Source of the DNA: Vulcanimicrobiota bacterium
GTDB taxonomy: Bacteria > Vulcanimicrobiota > Vulcanimicrobiia > Vulcanimicrobiales > Vulcanimicrobiaceae
Length of the DNA: 39,226 nt
Reading direction: 5' to 3'
Assembly (NCBI GenBank): GCA_030038215.1
Contig: JASHPI010000047.1
Span: 1-39,226 of the forward strand
Shown in pieces: positions 31,016 through 38,092 of the stretch. The notes under the pieces are model-generated. The model saw nothing but the letters and a program-made list of their open reading frames with translations, did not search any database and had not been told where the DNA came from. The translations under genes and the position numbers were made by a program. Numbering within the stretch: position 1 is the first letter of the stretch; every line of letters starts with the position of its first letter.

Positions 31016-31094
31016 TTTCTAGAACGCCCGAGCGCGCTTGTCTATGACAGGCGGAACGCTGATGTGAGCGGACCTGCGATGCGCGTTCTAGAAA
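31016..31094. repeat. 12-bp inverted repeat flanking 55 bp
   Basis: TTTCTAGAACGC at 31016-31027 is repeated exactly in inverse orientation at 31083-31094. Each arm contains the palindrome TTCTAGAA. It lies between the end of the Spy-like gene and the secreted protein gene. It may be a pair of binding sites for a dimeric regulator or a large hairpin. The right arm lies just outside the Spy-like stop codon. Confidence 0.5.
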
Positions 31095-31099
31095 GCAGG

Positions 31100-31546
31100 C
31101 TAGCGTATGCTCGTCGTGCCGTTCCTTGGGGCCTGCGGCGAAAGCGTCATCAGGACGATCGTGCCCGCGTCGAGTTGGCGCCGCTGCTCTGGCGCCGAAC
31201 CATTTCGCGGTCCTCTGTCCCAGCTCGGATGTCCCGCGGGCAACTCGCTCTGCAGTTCGGTGCGCATTTGCTCGCGCAGTTGTCGACTTTGCGTTTGGAA
31301 AGCCTGGTGTGCAGCGAGGATTCGTTGCTGTTCGGACGAGGAGAGCGCGCGATCGATGCGCGTCGCAGCGTCTTGAAGGTCCGGACTGGCTGCGATGGCA
31401 AGCTCGCCGATCAGCAGCCCAAGTTCTCGCCGATGATTAGGAGTGAGCGCCGATAGGATCTGATAGCGCATCTGCTGGTGAAGCTGCTCCTCCTGCGCAC
31501 CGAAGCGCTCGAAGGTGGCACGAACCGCCTGCGGATTATCGAGCAT
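31100..31546 (-). CDS. Spy/CpxP-like helical domain protein lacking a signal peptide
   Basis: 148 residues. The sequence is helical and charged, with FERFGAQEEQLHQQMRYQIL, ALTPNHRRELGLLI and LSSSEQQRILAAHQAFQTQSRQLREQMR. This spacing of LTP/LSS motifs and Gln-rich helices recalls the Spy/CpxP family of periplasmic chaperones or sensors. Unlike that family it starts directly with the helical domain and has no signal peptide. The ATG follows the histidine kinase TGA with no gap and in the same frame, so it could be a separate cytoplasmic protein or, by read-through, a tail on the kinase. The C-terminal 40 residues are low-complexity. The family link is by resemblance only. Confidence 0.6.
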   Translation of the reverse strand: MLDNPQAVRATFERFGAQEEQLHQQMRYQILSALTPNHRRELGLLIGELAIAASPDLQDAATRIDRALSSSEQQRILAAHQAFQTQSRQLREQMRTELQSELPAGHPSWDRGPRNGSAPEQRRQLDAGTIVLMTLSPQAPRNGTTSIR

Positions 31547-32875
31547 TCACGCAAGCGGCATTCGAATTACGCACGCCGCTCCGCCGCCCTGAAGGTTGCA
31601 CAGCCGGATGGCGCCTCGTGCGCGCGCAACAACCTTTGCAGCGATCGCCAATCCCAATCCCGTTCCCGTAACGCCTTCGGAGGCAGTGCCCCGATAGAAG
31701 CGGTCGAATGCCGATTTGAGGTCTTCCTTCGAGAAGCCCGGACCGCGATCGCACACGATAATCTCGCACTGGCCGTCGGCGCGACCGACGCTGACGGTCA
31801 CCGGACCATCGCCGCCATACTTCACTGCATTGTCGGTGAGCGCAACGAGCGCTTCACGAAACTCTGTATCGGCGGCATGGACCGTCAGCGGCGAAGAGCT
31901 CAGCACGACGTGAAGGCGTCGTTGCTCGCCAGGTGAGAACGACAGCGGTAGTTCCCGGACGACATCGTTGACGTCGAACGAACTCTCTTGTAGCGGCGCT
32001 ACGTGCTCGAGGCGCGCAAGCGTGATCAGCTCGTCGATCAAAGTCTTCATTCGGCGACTCTGGCTCAGCATCTTCGCTACCTGCTCCGGGGCTGCTTCGC
32101 AAGGGGTGCGGGTGGCCATCGAGCTGAGATAGCCGATGATGACCGTAAGCGGCGTGCGAAGTTGATGCCCGGCGTCGGCAACGAATTGCCGCATCTCGGC
32201 ACTCGCCTGCGAGCGCTCCTCGAGAGCGCGAGTGATCTGCCGAACGGCCCGGTTGTAGGCCCGCGCGAGCTCACCGACTTCGCTGGTGTCGTTGGTGGAG
32301 ACGCTGGCCGGCGTAAAGTCACCCTCGCCGAAACGGTTCAGTGCCGCTGTCGTACGCAAGAGCGGGTCCAGCGAGTTCGCGGCGACGACGATCGCTATGC
32401 GCCAGGAAGCGGCAATGACGACGATCGCGAGCACCAGCATCGCCAGGAGGTAGTATTCAACGGATCGTTCGTAAAACGACGGGGCAACGAAAACGGTCGT
32501 GCGGGTTCCATCGTGCGCCACGTCGATGGGGCGAATCTTCTCCATGAGCATCCGGACGACGACGTTTTGACCGGGCCAAGCATGCCGAGGTCCATGGCGC
32601 GGTGGGAATCCGACCTCGGTGTGCGTCAAGACGGGCAGCGGCGCGAGCCGCTGTGCGAGGTACGCGTCGAAAGCATGGACGTTTCCATGCCGCGAGCGGA
32701 ATGCCGCCGCTAACGCGGGAATCTGCCGGGCCGCCGATGACATGGCTTCGCGCCCTTGGTAGGCAAGCATCTCGCCGGTCACGGCCGCGATGAGCACGGC
32801 CAGGCACAGCACGACGAGTGCGCCGGTCATGATATACCAGGTGATCAGACGGTTACGAAGCGATGCGACGCGCAT
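31547..32875 (-). CDS. Membrane sensor histidine kinase (HAMP, HisKA, HATPase)
   Basis: 442 residues from the ATG at 32875, which overlaps the response-regulator stop region by a few bases. The N-terminal span is ITWYIMTGALVVLCLAVLIAAV, followed by an extracytoplasmic sensor loop of about 110 residues and a second span YLLAMLVLAIVVIAASW. Then come a HAMP linker (LNRFGEGDFTPASVSTNDTSEVGELARAYN), the phospho-acceptor His237 in GHQLRTPLTV, and an ATPase domain with N-box DNAVKYGG, DRGPGF and GTGLGLAIA. This is a complete class I kinase. Longer starts, to 33019, overlap the regulator gene and lack a signal segment. The ligand is unknown. Confidence 0.95.
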   Translation of the reverse strand: MRVASLRNRLITWYIMTGALVVLCLAVLIAAVTGEMLAYQGREAMSSAARQIPALAAAFRSRHGNVHAFDAYLAQRLAPLPVLTHTEVGFPPRHGPRHAWPGQNVVVRMLMEKIRPIDVAHDGTRTTVFVAPSFYERSVEYYLLAMLVLAIVVIAASWRIAIVVAANSLDPLLRTTAALNRFGEGDFTPASVSTNDTSEVGELARAYNRAVRQITRALEERSQASAEMRQFVADAGHQLRTPLTVIIGYLSSMATRTPCEAAPEQVAKMLSQSRRMKTLIDELITLARLEHVAPLQESSFDVNDVVRELPLSFSPGEQRRLHVVLSSSPLTVHAADTEFREALVALTDNAVKYGGDGPVTVSVGRADGQCEIIVCDRGPGFSKEDLKSAFDRFYRGTASEGVTGTGLGLAIAAKVVARARGAIRLCNLQGGGAACVIRMPLA

Positions 32876-32880
32876 GCGCG

Positions 32881-33564
32881 CTAGGCGCGCAGGGTGTAGC
32901 CGGCGCCGCGAATGGTAACGATGAGCTGTTCGCTTTGCGCGCTGGGGTTGAGCTTTGCTCGCAAGTACGAAATGTACGTTTCCACGCAGTTTGGTGAGAC
33001 TTCGGAGTTGATGCCCCATACGAGATCGATCAACTCTTCCTTGCTAAAAACGCGCCGTGGTCTACGCATAAACGTTTCCAGAAGTGCAAATTCACGCCCG
33101 GTCAAAGCCACCTGGAGGCGGCCGCGCCAAACGATGTGTCGCTCCCGGTCCATCTGAAGATCGCCGTCCGTAAGCAACTGCGGCTCGTCCAGCTGAGGCC
33201 GGCGGAGTGCCGAACGGATTCGCGCGATCAGCTCGGGCGTTTCGAACGGCTTAGCCACGTACTGATCGGCCCCGCGCTCGAGACCGAGCACTTTGTCGCC
33301 CGTTTCACCCTTTGCGCTCAGGATGAATATCGGCGCCTGCGTCAGTGCCCGAAAGCGCGGAAGAATGCTGATGCCATCGATCTTGGGCATCATAACGTCG
33401 AGCAGAATCAACGAGGGCTCCCATCCGCGAATCGCTTCGAGCCCGGCTGGGCCATCGCGCGCCGCGCGTACTTCGAACCCTGCCGCCTCGAGCTCCGAGG
33501 CAAGCAAGCACCTAATATCTTCCTCATCGTCGATCACGGCGACGCGCGGACGTCTGGGGTCCAT
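32881..33564 (-). CDS. OmpR/PhoB-family response regulator
   Basis: 227 residues. The receiver domain has the acidic pocket VIDDEED, phospho-acceptor Asp56 in LILLDVMMPKIDG, and the conserved Lys in VAKPFE. The C-terminal winged helix (about 130-225) includes VALTGREFALLETFMRRPRRVFSKEELI, VETYISYLRAKL and TIRGAGYTLRA, which are standard for OmpR-type DNA-binding domains. It is the first gene of a three-gene unit with the kinase and the Spy-like domain, with overlapping ends. Regulated genes are not evident from sequence; the repeats near 30.9-31.1 kb are candidate targets. Confidence 0.96.
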   Translation of the reverse strand: MDPRRPRVAVIDDEEDIRCLLASELEAAGFEVRAARDGPAGLEAIRGWEPSLILLDVMMPKIDGISILPRFRALTQAPIFILSAKGETGDKVLGLERGADQYVAKPFETPELIARIRSALRRPQLDEPQLLTDGDLQMDRERHIVWRGRLQVALTGREFALLETFMRRPRRVFSKEELIDLVWGINSEVSPNCVETYISYLRAKLNPSAQSEQLIVTIRGAGYTLRA

Positions 33565-33852
33565 GTGTATATGCTAGGCAGTCTCCGCTGAGATGAACCT
33601 TGGAGTCTTTTCGGGGCCAAAATGAAAGCCCCGTCAGCAGCTTCAATCCGTGACGACGGCCCTTCACTCTTCTCGGGATGTTGGACTCGTGAAGGACTCG
33701 CTCAAAGCCTCGAACCTGACCGAGACCATAGGTAGCTGCCGTGGTGCCTTTGAAACCATTGTCCGTCGGCACGAGCGCGCCAGGATACCCACTCAACACT
33801 GTAACGAAACACCGTCGTTTGGCTCACGCGATCGTGGGTACGATGCGCGCTC
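33565..33852. other. Intergenic stretch with hairpin and trace of tRNA-Asn 3' end
   Basis: No convincing gene. A 6-bp GC hairpin sits at 33612-33617/33628-33633. At 33676-33689 there is a 14-base exact match to the T-arm/acceptor end of the tRNA-Asn at 38.1 kb, in the same orientation. The promoter for the response regulator should be here, but no clear -35/-10 pair was seen. Confidence 0.55.
33676..33689 (-). repeat. Possible third, degenerate tRNA-Asn 3'-end copy
   Basis: Fourteen bases identical to 38100-38113 (tRNA-Asn) and to 35643-35656 (second copy), in the same orientation. The flanks have diverged, although a GC hairpin with AAAAG beside it lies 43 bp further along, as in the other copies. 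Alone this would be weak; its place in the same accessory region makes it worth recording. Confidence 0.35.
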
Positions 33853-34053
33853 ATGGATCCGAGCAGCATTCGGCGCGTACTCGACCAGAGCGGCAGGGAG
33901 GTTGGCGTCCCACGCAAGGGGCGCGTAAGCGCTTGCGCGCTGACGAGCTGCTCGGGCGTATGCATTGAGGTCCGGTGGGCAGACGGCATGGTCACGCGCC
34001 CCTGTACGTCCACGATGCGCGACCTCGGAGACGGCGTTGTGCAGATCATGTAA
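33853..34053 (+). CDS. Small cysteine-containing hypothetical protein
   Basis: 66 residues. Most codons end in G or C, as in the real genes here, although the flanking DNA is not gene-like. The protein has four cysteines (28, 33, 37, 51; pattern C-x4-C-x3-C-x13-C), a central VRWADGMVTRPC and an end MRDLGDGVVQI. The cysteines could bind a metal, or be plain. No signal peptide or membrane span. No clear ribosome binding site precedes the ATG. I do not recognise the family. It precedes the first copy of the 131-bp repeat. A competing minus-strand frame (33702-34112) is less gene-like. Confidence 0.45.
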   Translation: MDPSSIRRVLDQSGREVGVPRKGRVSACALTSCSGVCIEVRWADGMVTRPCTSTMRDLGDGVVQIM

Positions 34054-34093
34054 TGCTGCGTGAGAATCTGAACGCAGCGCGTGCTCTGCGATG

Positions 34094-34224
34094 AGAAAGG
34101 GGTCGTCCTCACTGCAACGGGAGAGCTAAGTCGACCCCCGCTCAGGCCGCGATTAGGAGCGTCGAGAACCTGAGCCAGCGCCTCTTCGTTTGAATCAACG
34201 CGCGCCCTTGAGACCTAAGTCCCG
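34094..34224. repeat. 131-bp repeat, copy 1 (structured)
   Basis: Aligns without gaps to 36244-36374, roughly 88 percent identical. Two possible stems: 34099-34105 with 34132-34138 (7 bp), and 34140-34146 with 34169-34175 (7 bp). It ends about 115 bp before the start of the lipoprotein gene at 34340. It may be a leader RNA, a promoter-carrying element or a non-coding RNA; orientation is not determined. Confidence 0.8.
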
Positions 34225-34339
34225 GAACGAAATGGGGCTCGCCCAGCGCGGCGGTTTTAGCGAAGAGCCGTGTGGAGGCGGGCTCGTTGCCCTAGCGGGT
34301 GGAATCGCTGTAAGGCCGGGTTCTGGTCGGAGCCTAGAT

Positions 34340-34801
34340 ATGACGATTAGTTCGTGCCTGCACTCGAATCCGATGCGCTTCGCCGCCCTCGGCGCTGCCA
34401 TGCTGTTCGCCGGGTGCAGCGGCACTAGCAACGTCGCCAGCGCGCTGGCGACACATGCACCGATCGGCGAGATGCCTCCACAGCAGGTTGTCATCGCAAA
34501 CACATCAGATGAAGCGATAAGCCCTCTCGTGCATGCCGCTCCTTGCTGGATAATTGATCCGCCGTTTCCCCAGGTCCCAGCCGGCAAGGATAGTCAGCCG
34601 GTGAAGCTAGACGCTCAGTGCGCCGATTCTGAAATGTCCGTTGACTACGATGGCAGTGGCGACTACTGCACTCTCGACGTGCGCTACCTTCACATCGGTC
34701 AAGGCGGAGCCTATACGTACGCCGTGGAACAAGGATTCGCCACCAAATGCACGGCGTCGACGACCGCCAGCGGCGCACGCTTCACCTATGCGCTAAAATA
34801 G
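34340..34801 (+). CDS. Small lipoprotein of unknown function
   Basis: 153 residues from the ATG at 34340, with GGAG at 34329-34332. A lipoprotein signal ends in the lipobox MLFAGC, so the mature protein begins at Cys and should be membrane anchored. The mature part has several cysteines (in HAAPCWIID, DAQCADSE, DYCTLDV, FATKCTAS) and an immunoglobulin-like beta pattern at its end (GGAYTYAVEQG). I do not recognise the family. A copy of its last 44 or so codons is found at 37534-37668. It is preceded by copy 1 of the 131-bp repeat. A further in-frame TTG at 34190 would begin inside that repeat and is unlikely. Confidence 0.7.
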   Translation: MTISSCLHSNPMRFAALGAAMLFAGCSGTSNVASALATHAPIGEMPPQQVVIANTSDEAISPLVHAAPCWIIDPPFPQVPAGKDSQPVKLDAQCADSEMSVDYDGSGDYCTLDVRYLHIGQGGAYTYAVEQGFATKCTASTTASGARFTYALK

Positions 34802-34887
34802 CGCATCAGAGGAGCCGTGTTATCCTTAACCTCGCCGCAAATTCCACTGGTGAACTACCAGCGGCGCGAACTCGGGCTAATCGAACA

Positions 34888-35112
34888 GTGAGAACGCTAG
34901 CGTTCGTGGCCATTATCATATTCTTCATAGCTGCTTCTATAGCTAACTACTTTGCATACGAACAGGCCATAAACCGGAGCCTGGGCGATGCGCTTTTCTA
35001 TTACCGAATGCAGCGCAGTACTGCGGCGACCGACGTCGCCTGGATGCGCGAAGCAATCATCGCTTTAATTGCAGGTGTCGCGTGGTTTCTAGCGCGAGTT
35101 AAGCCGACCTAG
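34888..35112 (+). CDS. Possible small two-span membrane protein
   Basis: 74 residues from a GTG at 34888. Two hydrophobic stretches (LAFVAIIIFFIAASIANYFAY and AIIALIAGVAWFL) flank a short polar loop (YRMQRSTAATDVAWMRE). Codon third positions are less GC-rich than in neighbouring genes, as would be expected for acquired DNA. There is no strong ribosome binding site. It starts 86 bp after the lipoprotein stop and may be on the same transcript. The family is not recognised. Confidence 0.42.
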   Translation: MRTLAFVAIIIFFIAASIANYFAYEQAINRSLGDALFYYRMQRSTAATDVAWMREAIIALIAGVAWFLARVKPT

Positions 35113-35377
35113 ACGAATCCAGCGGCCTTGACTCCGCCCGAATGTAGCTGCAAGAAACCGAGGGGTGGCCGTGGGAGAGCCCCTCGTCCAAACCCTAGCC
35201 GCCCTGATGAGTGCCTCGGGACTTGGGTCCTCTTGACGGTGACTTTCGACTAGGGATAAAGACTCCAGGCGGGACTCACCCGAACTTCGACGGCCATCTT
35301 ATTATTAGTAATGCCCCTGCGCGTATAGAGCGCAGAGAAGTTTCGCATTCACGAAAAAGGTACGAGGCCGCAAGTCG
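35113..35377. other. Non-coding stretch with a GC-rich hairpin
   Basis: No gene is visible. A perfect 7-bp stem is formed by 35159-35165 and 35180-35186 (CGAGGGG/CCCCTCG, 14-base loop), about 45 bp after the small membrane ORF. It lacks a following T-run, so a terminator is only possible. Confidence 0.5.
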
Positions 35378-35488
35378 ATGACCAATAAAGAGCCTTGGCA
35401 ATTGCACAACTACCTGTGGCTCGCGATCGTATGCATAGGCGCTGGGTTTGGCCCGATAGTCTTAGCCGTCTTGCTATTCTTGCACTGA
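35378..35488 (+). CDS. Possible 36-residue single-span membrane peptide
   Basis: An ATG at 35378 opens a 36-codon frame with a polar N-terminus (MTNKEPWQLHNY) and one long hydrophobic segment (LWLAIVCIGAGFGPIVLAVL) to the end. Such small membrane peptides are often missed by gene callers. Ribosome binding is weak (AAGG and GAGG upstream at imperfect distance). No family is recognised; it could be chance. Confidence 0.32.
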   Translation: MTNKEPWQLHNYLWLAIVCIGAGFGPIVLAVLLFLH

Positions 35489-35585
35489 ACGGCATCGCCC
35501 ATCAAACCCCGATGCAAACGCGCAGCGTTCCAGCGACGGCGCCACCCGAAGCTGTCGCTTCCGAGCGCCCGCGGCTAGGCGAGGG

Positions 35586-35666
35586 TAGCCGGCTAAAGAG
35601 AAACCCCCGAAAAATGCCTTTTTCAGGAGTTTCGACTGCTCCGGATGTTGGACTCGACCCAACGAC
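35586..35666 (-). repeat. Partial copy of tRNA-Asn 3' end plus terminator (att-like)
   Basis: About 85 percent identical to 38041-38123, in the same orientation, with 20 identical bases at 35638-35657. On the minus strand it holds the T-arm and acceptor 3' strand of tRNA-Asn (T-stem intact, one change in the T-loop) followed by the terminator hairpin. The rest of the tRNA is absent, so it is not a functional tRNA. This is the shape of a site left by tRNA-targeted integration or by duplication. Confidence 0.75.
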
Positions 35667-35785
35667 TTGACGCTGGATTTGACTTTGGCCTCGCGCTTGC
35701 CGCGGCGATCACCCAAGATCCGGCGCACTCGCCGAAGCTCGACGCTATCATCGAGAGCGCGAGAGAGAGACTCCGCGAGTATTGA
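35645..35785 (+). CDS. Possible 46-residue ORF beginning inside the tRNA-derived repeat
   Basis: The ATG lies within the tRNA-like fragment, and the frame continues into gene-like, GC3-rich codons (LDAGFDFGLALAAAITQDPAHSPKLDAII) to a TGA at 35783-35785. It may be the remainder of a gene whose 5' end was replaced by the att-like sequence. No ribosome binding site or family recognised. The 120 bp after it hold no other feature. Confidence 0.28.
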   Translation: MLDSTQRLDAGFDFGLALAAAITQDPAHSPKLDAIIESARERLREY

Positions 35786-35906
35786 AAGGACCACGAACGG
35801 GAGCAGGCGCGGGAAAAGCAGCTCGCGTCAGTATGAGATCCTGTCGTTGACGCCCTAGGTCCCCGTTCGGAGCTTCGCTTCGGGGCCGCGTTCAGTCGCG
35901 GCGTCT

Positions 35907-36206
35907 TTAGCGCTTCTTCGCGGCTCGATCCAAGCCGGCGCGCAAGTCCTCGGCATTCATGACCGGAGTGATCTGCACGCTAGCATCCAACTCGGCAAAG
36001 AGCGGCTCGCATATCACCGGGATATCTGACGGGTCCCTCAAGTCGAAGAAAAGCATCGCCGCACGCTTACCGCCTATAGGCGCAAAGTACGCAGCCTCCG
36101 GCTTTAGAGTTTCGATCGTGGTTTGAAGCACTCTTGCGAGCCTGCCGTCCTTGACAGCGGCGTTCGAGGTTTCGACCGGAAGCGTCAGCGTTAAAAGTGT
36201 GCGCAC
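35907..36206 (-). CDS. Small conserved hypothetical protein
   Basis: 99 residues from a GTG, with GAGGAGG ending seven bases upstream, a strong start. The sequence begins MRTLLTLTLPVETSNAAVKDG and ends TPVMNAEDLRAGLDRA, with a middle KPEAAYFAPIGGKRAAMLFFDLRDPSDI. I believe this is a widespread small alpha/beta (ferredoxin-like) family with no assigned role; that is recollection of the pattern and not a checked match. It lies within the region bounded by the tRNA-Asn gene and its partial copy, and diverges from copy 2 of the 131-bp repeat. Confidence 0.75.
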   Translation of the reverse strand: MRTLLTLTLPVETSNAAVKDGRLARVLQTTIETLKPEAAYFAPIGGKRAAMLFFDLRDPSDIPVICEPLFAELDASVQITPVMNAEDLRAGLDRAAKKR

Positions 36207-36243
36207 TCGTATACCTCCTCTACAGCACGAACATCGGTCTACA

Positions 36244-36374
36244 AGAAAGGGGTCGTCCTCGCTGCAACGGGAAAGCCAGGTCGGCCCCTGCTCAGCCCGC
36301 GATTAGGAGCGTCGAGAGCCTGAGCCAGCGCCTCTTCGTTCGGGTCACCGCGCGCCCTTGAGACCAAAGTCCCA
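36244..36374. repeat. 131-bp repeat, copy 2 (structured)
   Basis: Second copy of 34094-34224 at a constant offset of 2150 bases. The first stem (36249-36255/36282-36288) is kept, one A-U pair becoming a G-U pair; the second stem (36290-36295/36320-36325) keeps six pairs. It ends 140 bp before the lipoprotein start at 36515. Confidence 0.8.
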
Positions 36375-36514
36375 GAAGAACAGCGGGACGCATCGGGCGC
36401 CGCATTCAAGTCGCGGTGCTCGTGCGTTGGAAAGCGCGCCCGAAACGGGGATCGCTTGCAGATCCATCGAAAATTTGCGCTGTCCTATGCGTTTTCTCAG
36501 GAGGGAATTCGTTC

Positions 36515-37114
36515 ATGCGACGAGACATTACGATCGGCTGCGCAATCGCAGCCAGCACACTGTTCATCGCAGCCTGCAGCTCCAGTGGCATTCCGTCGAC
36601 GAACGGAGTGGCTGCGCTCTTTGCGCAGTCCCGCGGCGTCAGTCCGGCCGCCACGAACGTTCTAAAGAATGGGTGCTTCTCATCCGGTAAGCTCGCCCCC
36701 TGGAAGGAGGTCGGCACGAAGCGCGGCAAGGCTGTTATTAGCACGAGGGAAGTCTGGGATTGTATCCACTCAGCCTTCATGGGAACGACCGAACCGCCGG
36801 CGGTCGACGGACTGTTCGGCATCGAACAGAGCGCGAAGATTCCCGCCAAGGCGAAGCTTACGTGGTGGTACTATGGCGATTCCGACGATGAGGCCAAGTA
36901 CGCCAGTCAGCAAGTTGACCTGATGTCGGATGGCAAGGTCGTCGATACCTGTTTCAAGGAACTGGTTAAGACCAAGAAGTGGACCCAGGGCACATGCGAT
37001 CTCAGCAAGTACGCCGGCGATACGTATGACATCGTGCTTGGCGTCGACGACAACGGCTACGATAAGACCTACGTCTACTGGTACATTGACGATGTCATAC
37101 TGACGTCGGGTTAA
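36515..37114 (+). CDS. Lipoprotein with a jelly-roll-like (carbohydrate-binding type) domain
   Basis: 199 residues from the ATG at 36515, preceded by AGGAGGG (36499-36505). A lipoprotein signal ends at FIAAC. The mature domain begins VLKNGCFSSGKLAPWKEVG and ends YVYWYIDDVILTSG. This is the N-G-x-F-x-x-G-x-x-x-W ... I-D-D-V pattern common to jelly-roll domains that cap or bind carbohydrates in secreted bacterial proteins. Between them are aromatic strands (LTWWYYGDSDDE) and a Cys pair (DTCFKELV, GTCDLSKY) that may form a disulfide. It probably acts on the cell surface or in the periplasm. A longer frame from 36416 lacks a signal peptide at its start. The ligand is unknown. Confidence 0.75.
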   Translation: MRRDITIGCAIAASTLFIAACSSSGIPSTNGVAALFAQSRGVSPAATNVLKNGCFSSGKLAPWKEVGTKRGKAVISTREVWDCIHSAFMGTTEPPAVDGLFGIEQSAKIPAKAKLTWWYYGDSDDEAKYASQQVDLMSDGKVVDTCFKELVKTKKWTQGTCDLSKYAGDTYDIVLGVDDNGYDKTYVYWYIDDVILTSG

Positions 37115-37533
37115 GAGGATACGTGAAGCAACGCGCCGCGAAGGTGGCGCCGTTTCGACGTGCCTCCTCTGCGCCCGCCACGCCACATCGGAGGATAGGA
37201 GCTAGAGCCGCCAAAATGCCGCTCCTCTCAAGGTCCCGGGATCCAATACGTTATACGATCGGCGCCGATTTCAACAATCAAGCCAACCTTGAAACTTCAT
37301 TCCTCCACCCAACTTGCCGTTCAGCTCCATCTACTAGGCACCAGGACGCGGGTCTTTCGCGTGCCTGCTCGACGCGCGAGGCTAGATATATATCGTGACA
37401 TCGTTTACGTCGATGCGCTAAGCACTCGCCCGAACGTTTGCATGGGACGCCGCGTTAAGTCGCGGCCCCGGCGAGAGCCAGGCGCGCTCAAGAGCGAGTT
37501 ATGCGAGAGGTGGGAAGGGATCTCCAACGTTAA
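37115..37533. other. Non-coding stretch
   Basis: About 420 bp with only short frames of non-gene-like composition. No hairpin with a T-run, RNA gene or repeat was recognised. Composition is slightly AT-richer than the genome, with a TATATATA stretch near 37385-37397. Confidence 0.5.
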
Positions 37534-37668
37534 GGAGAGCAGAACTGCATCCTCGACGTGATGTCCAATGGGGGTCCGTTTATCTGGAACGTAGGACAAG
37601 GATCCGCCACCAAATGCACGGTGTCCAAAACCGCCAACGGCGAACTCTTCACCTTCGCGCTAAAGTAG
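37534..37668 (+). pseudogene. 3' fragment of a second copy of the small lipoprotein gene
   Basis: The frame reads NCILDVMSNGG..., then GSATKCTVSKTANGELFTFALK and stop, matching the last 40 or so residues of the lipoprotein at 34340-34801 (YCTLDV..., FATKCTASTTASGARFTYALK). A TAA lies in frame just upstream (37531-37533), and no signal peptide or body precedes it. It is a decayed or truncated paralogue; DNA similarity is strongest from about 37593 to 37665. Confidence 0.72.
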
Positions 37669-38055
37669 GGGATCGTAGGAACTCCAACCCGGCGACTGGG
37701 CTCGGCTGCTCGCGAGGCTCGCGCTCTACGCGACGATCGCGGCGAGCTGTTCCCTCCGCAGATCCGGCGCGGCCTGCGAGCAGTGCAGCCGTGAGGGTGC
37801 AGCCCCATGCGTGCCTCGCCGTCTTCAAGCCATTACCCGCTAAACACCACGAGGCCGTTCGGTGACTCCCATCCCCGGCAATTCTGGAACTTGAACGCGC
37901 TGCGCTCGATGTACGACGAGCCGCCGCCACCGGCGCCTCCGCCACCCGTCGACGAGCCAGCCGGCGAGCTTCGCATAACTCTCGGCCGCAGCGCGGTACT
38001 CACCGCCGCTTCGCGCAAGCGTCAACGGCTGAGTGACCCATAGCCAGCTAGAGCG
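37669..38055. other. Mostly non-coding stretch with a possible proline-rich ORF
   Basis: A plus-strand frame ending at 38043 has a proline-rich end (from 37909, MYDEPPPPAPPPPVDEPAGELR). There is no ribosome binding site and it overlaps no known family, so I leave it unassigned. No RNA gene or repeat was seen here apart from the tRNA terminator at the right edge. Confidence 0.4.
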
Positions 38056-38089
38056 AAACCCCCGAAAAAAGGGGCTTTTCAGGGGTTTT
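38056..38089 (-). terminator. Rho-independent-type terminator of tRNA-Asn
   Basis: On the minus strand the sequence directly after the tRNA reads AAACCCC...GGGGTTT with an inner CCCC-T-rich-GGGG possibility, followed by TTTCG. Its copy at 35.6 kb keeps the potential to pair. Confidence 0.7.
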
Positions 38090-38092
38090 GAT

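Noticed and set aside
33702-34112. 136-codon minus-strand frame near the small cysteine ORF
   Set aside because: Rich in Ser, Thr and Arg, no start signal, and third positions less gene-like than the overlapping plus frame. Not excluded, but not supported.
33565-38055. Insertion sequence or integrase in the accessory region
   Set aside because: I looked for transposase or recombinase motifs and for terminal inverted repeats with target duplications around the repeats and found none.
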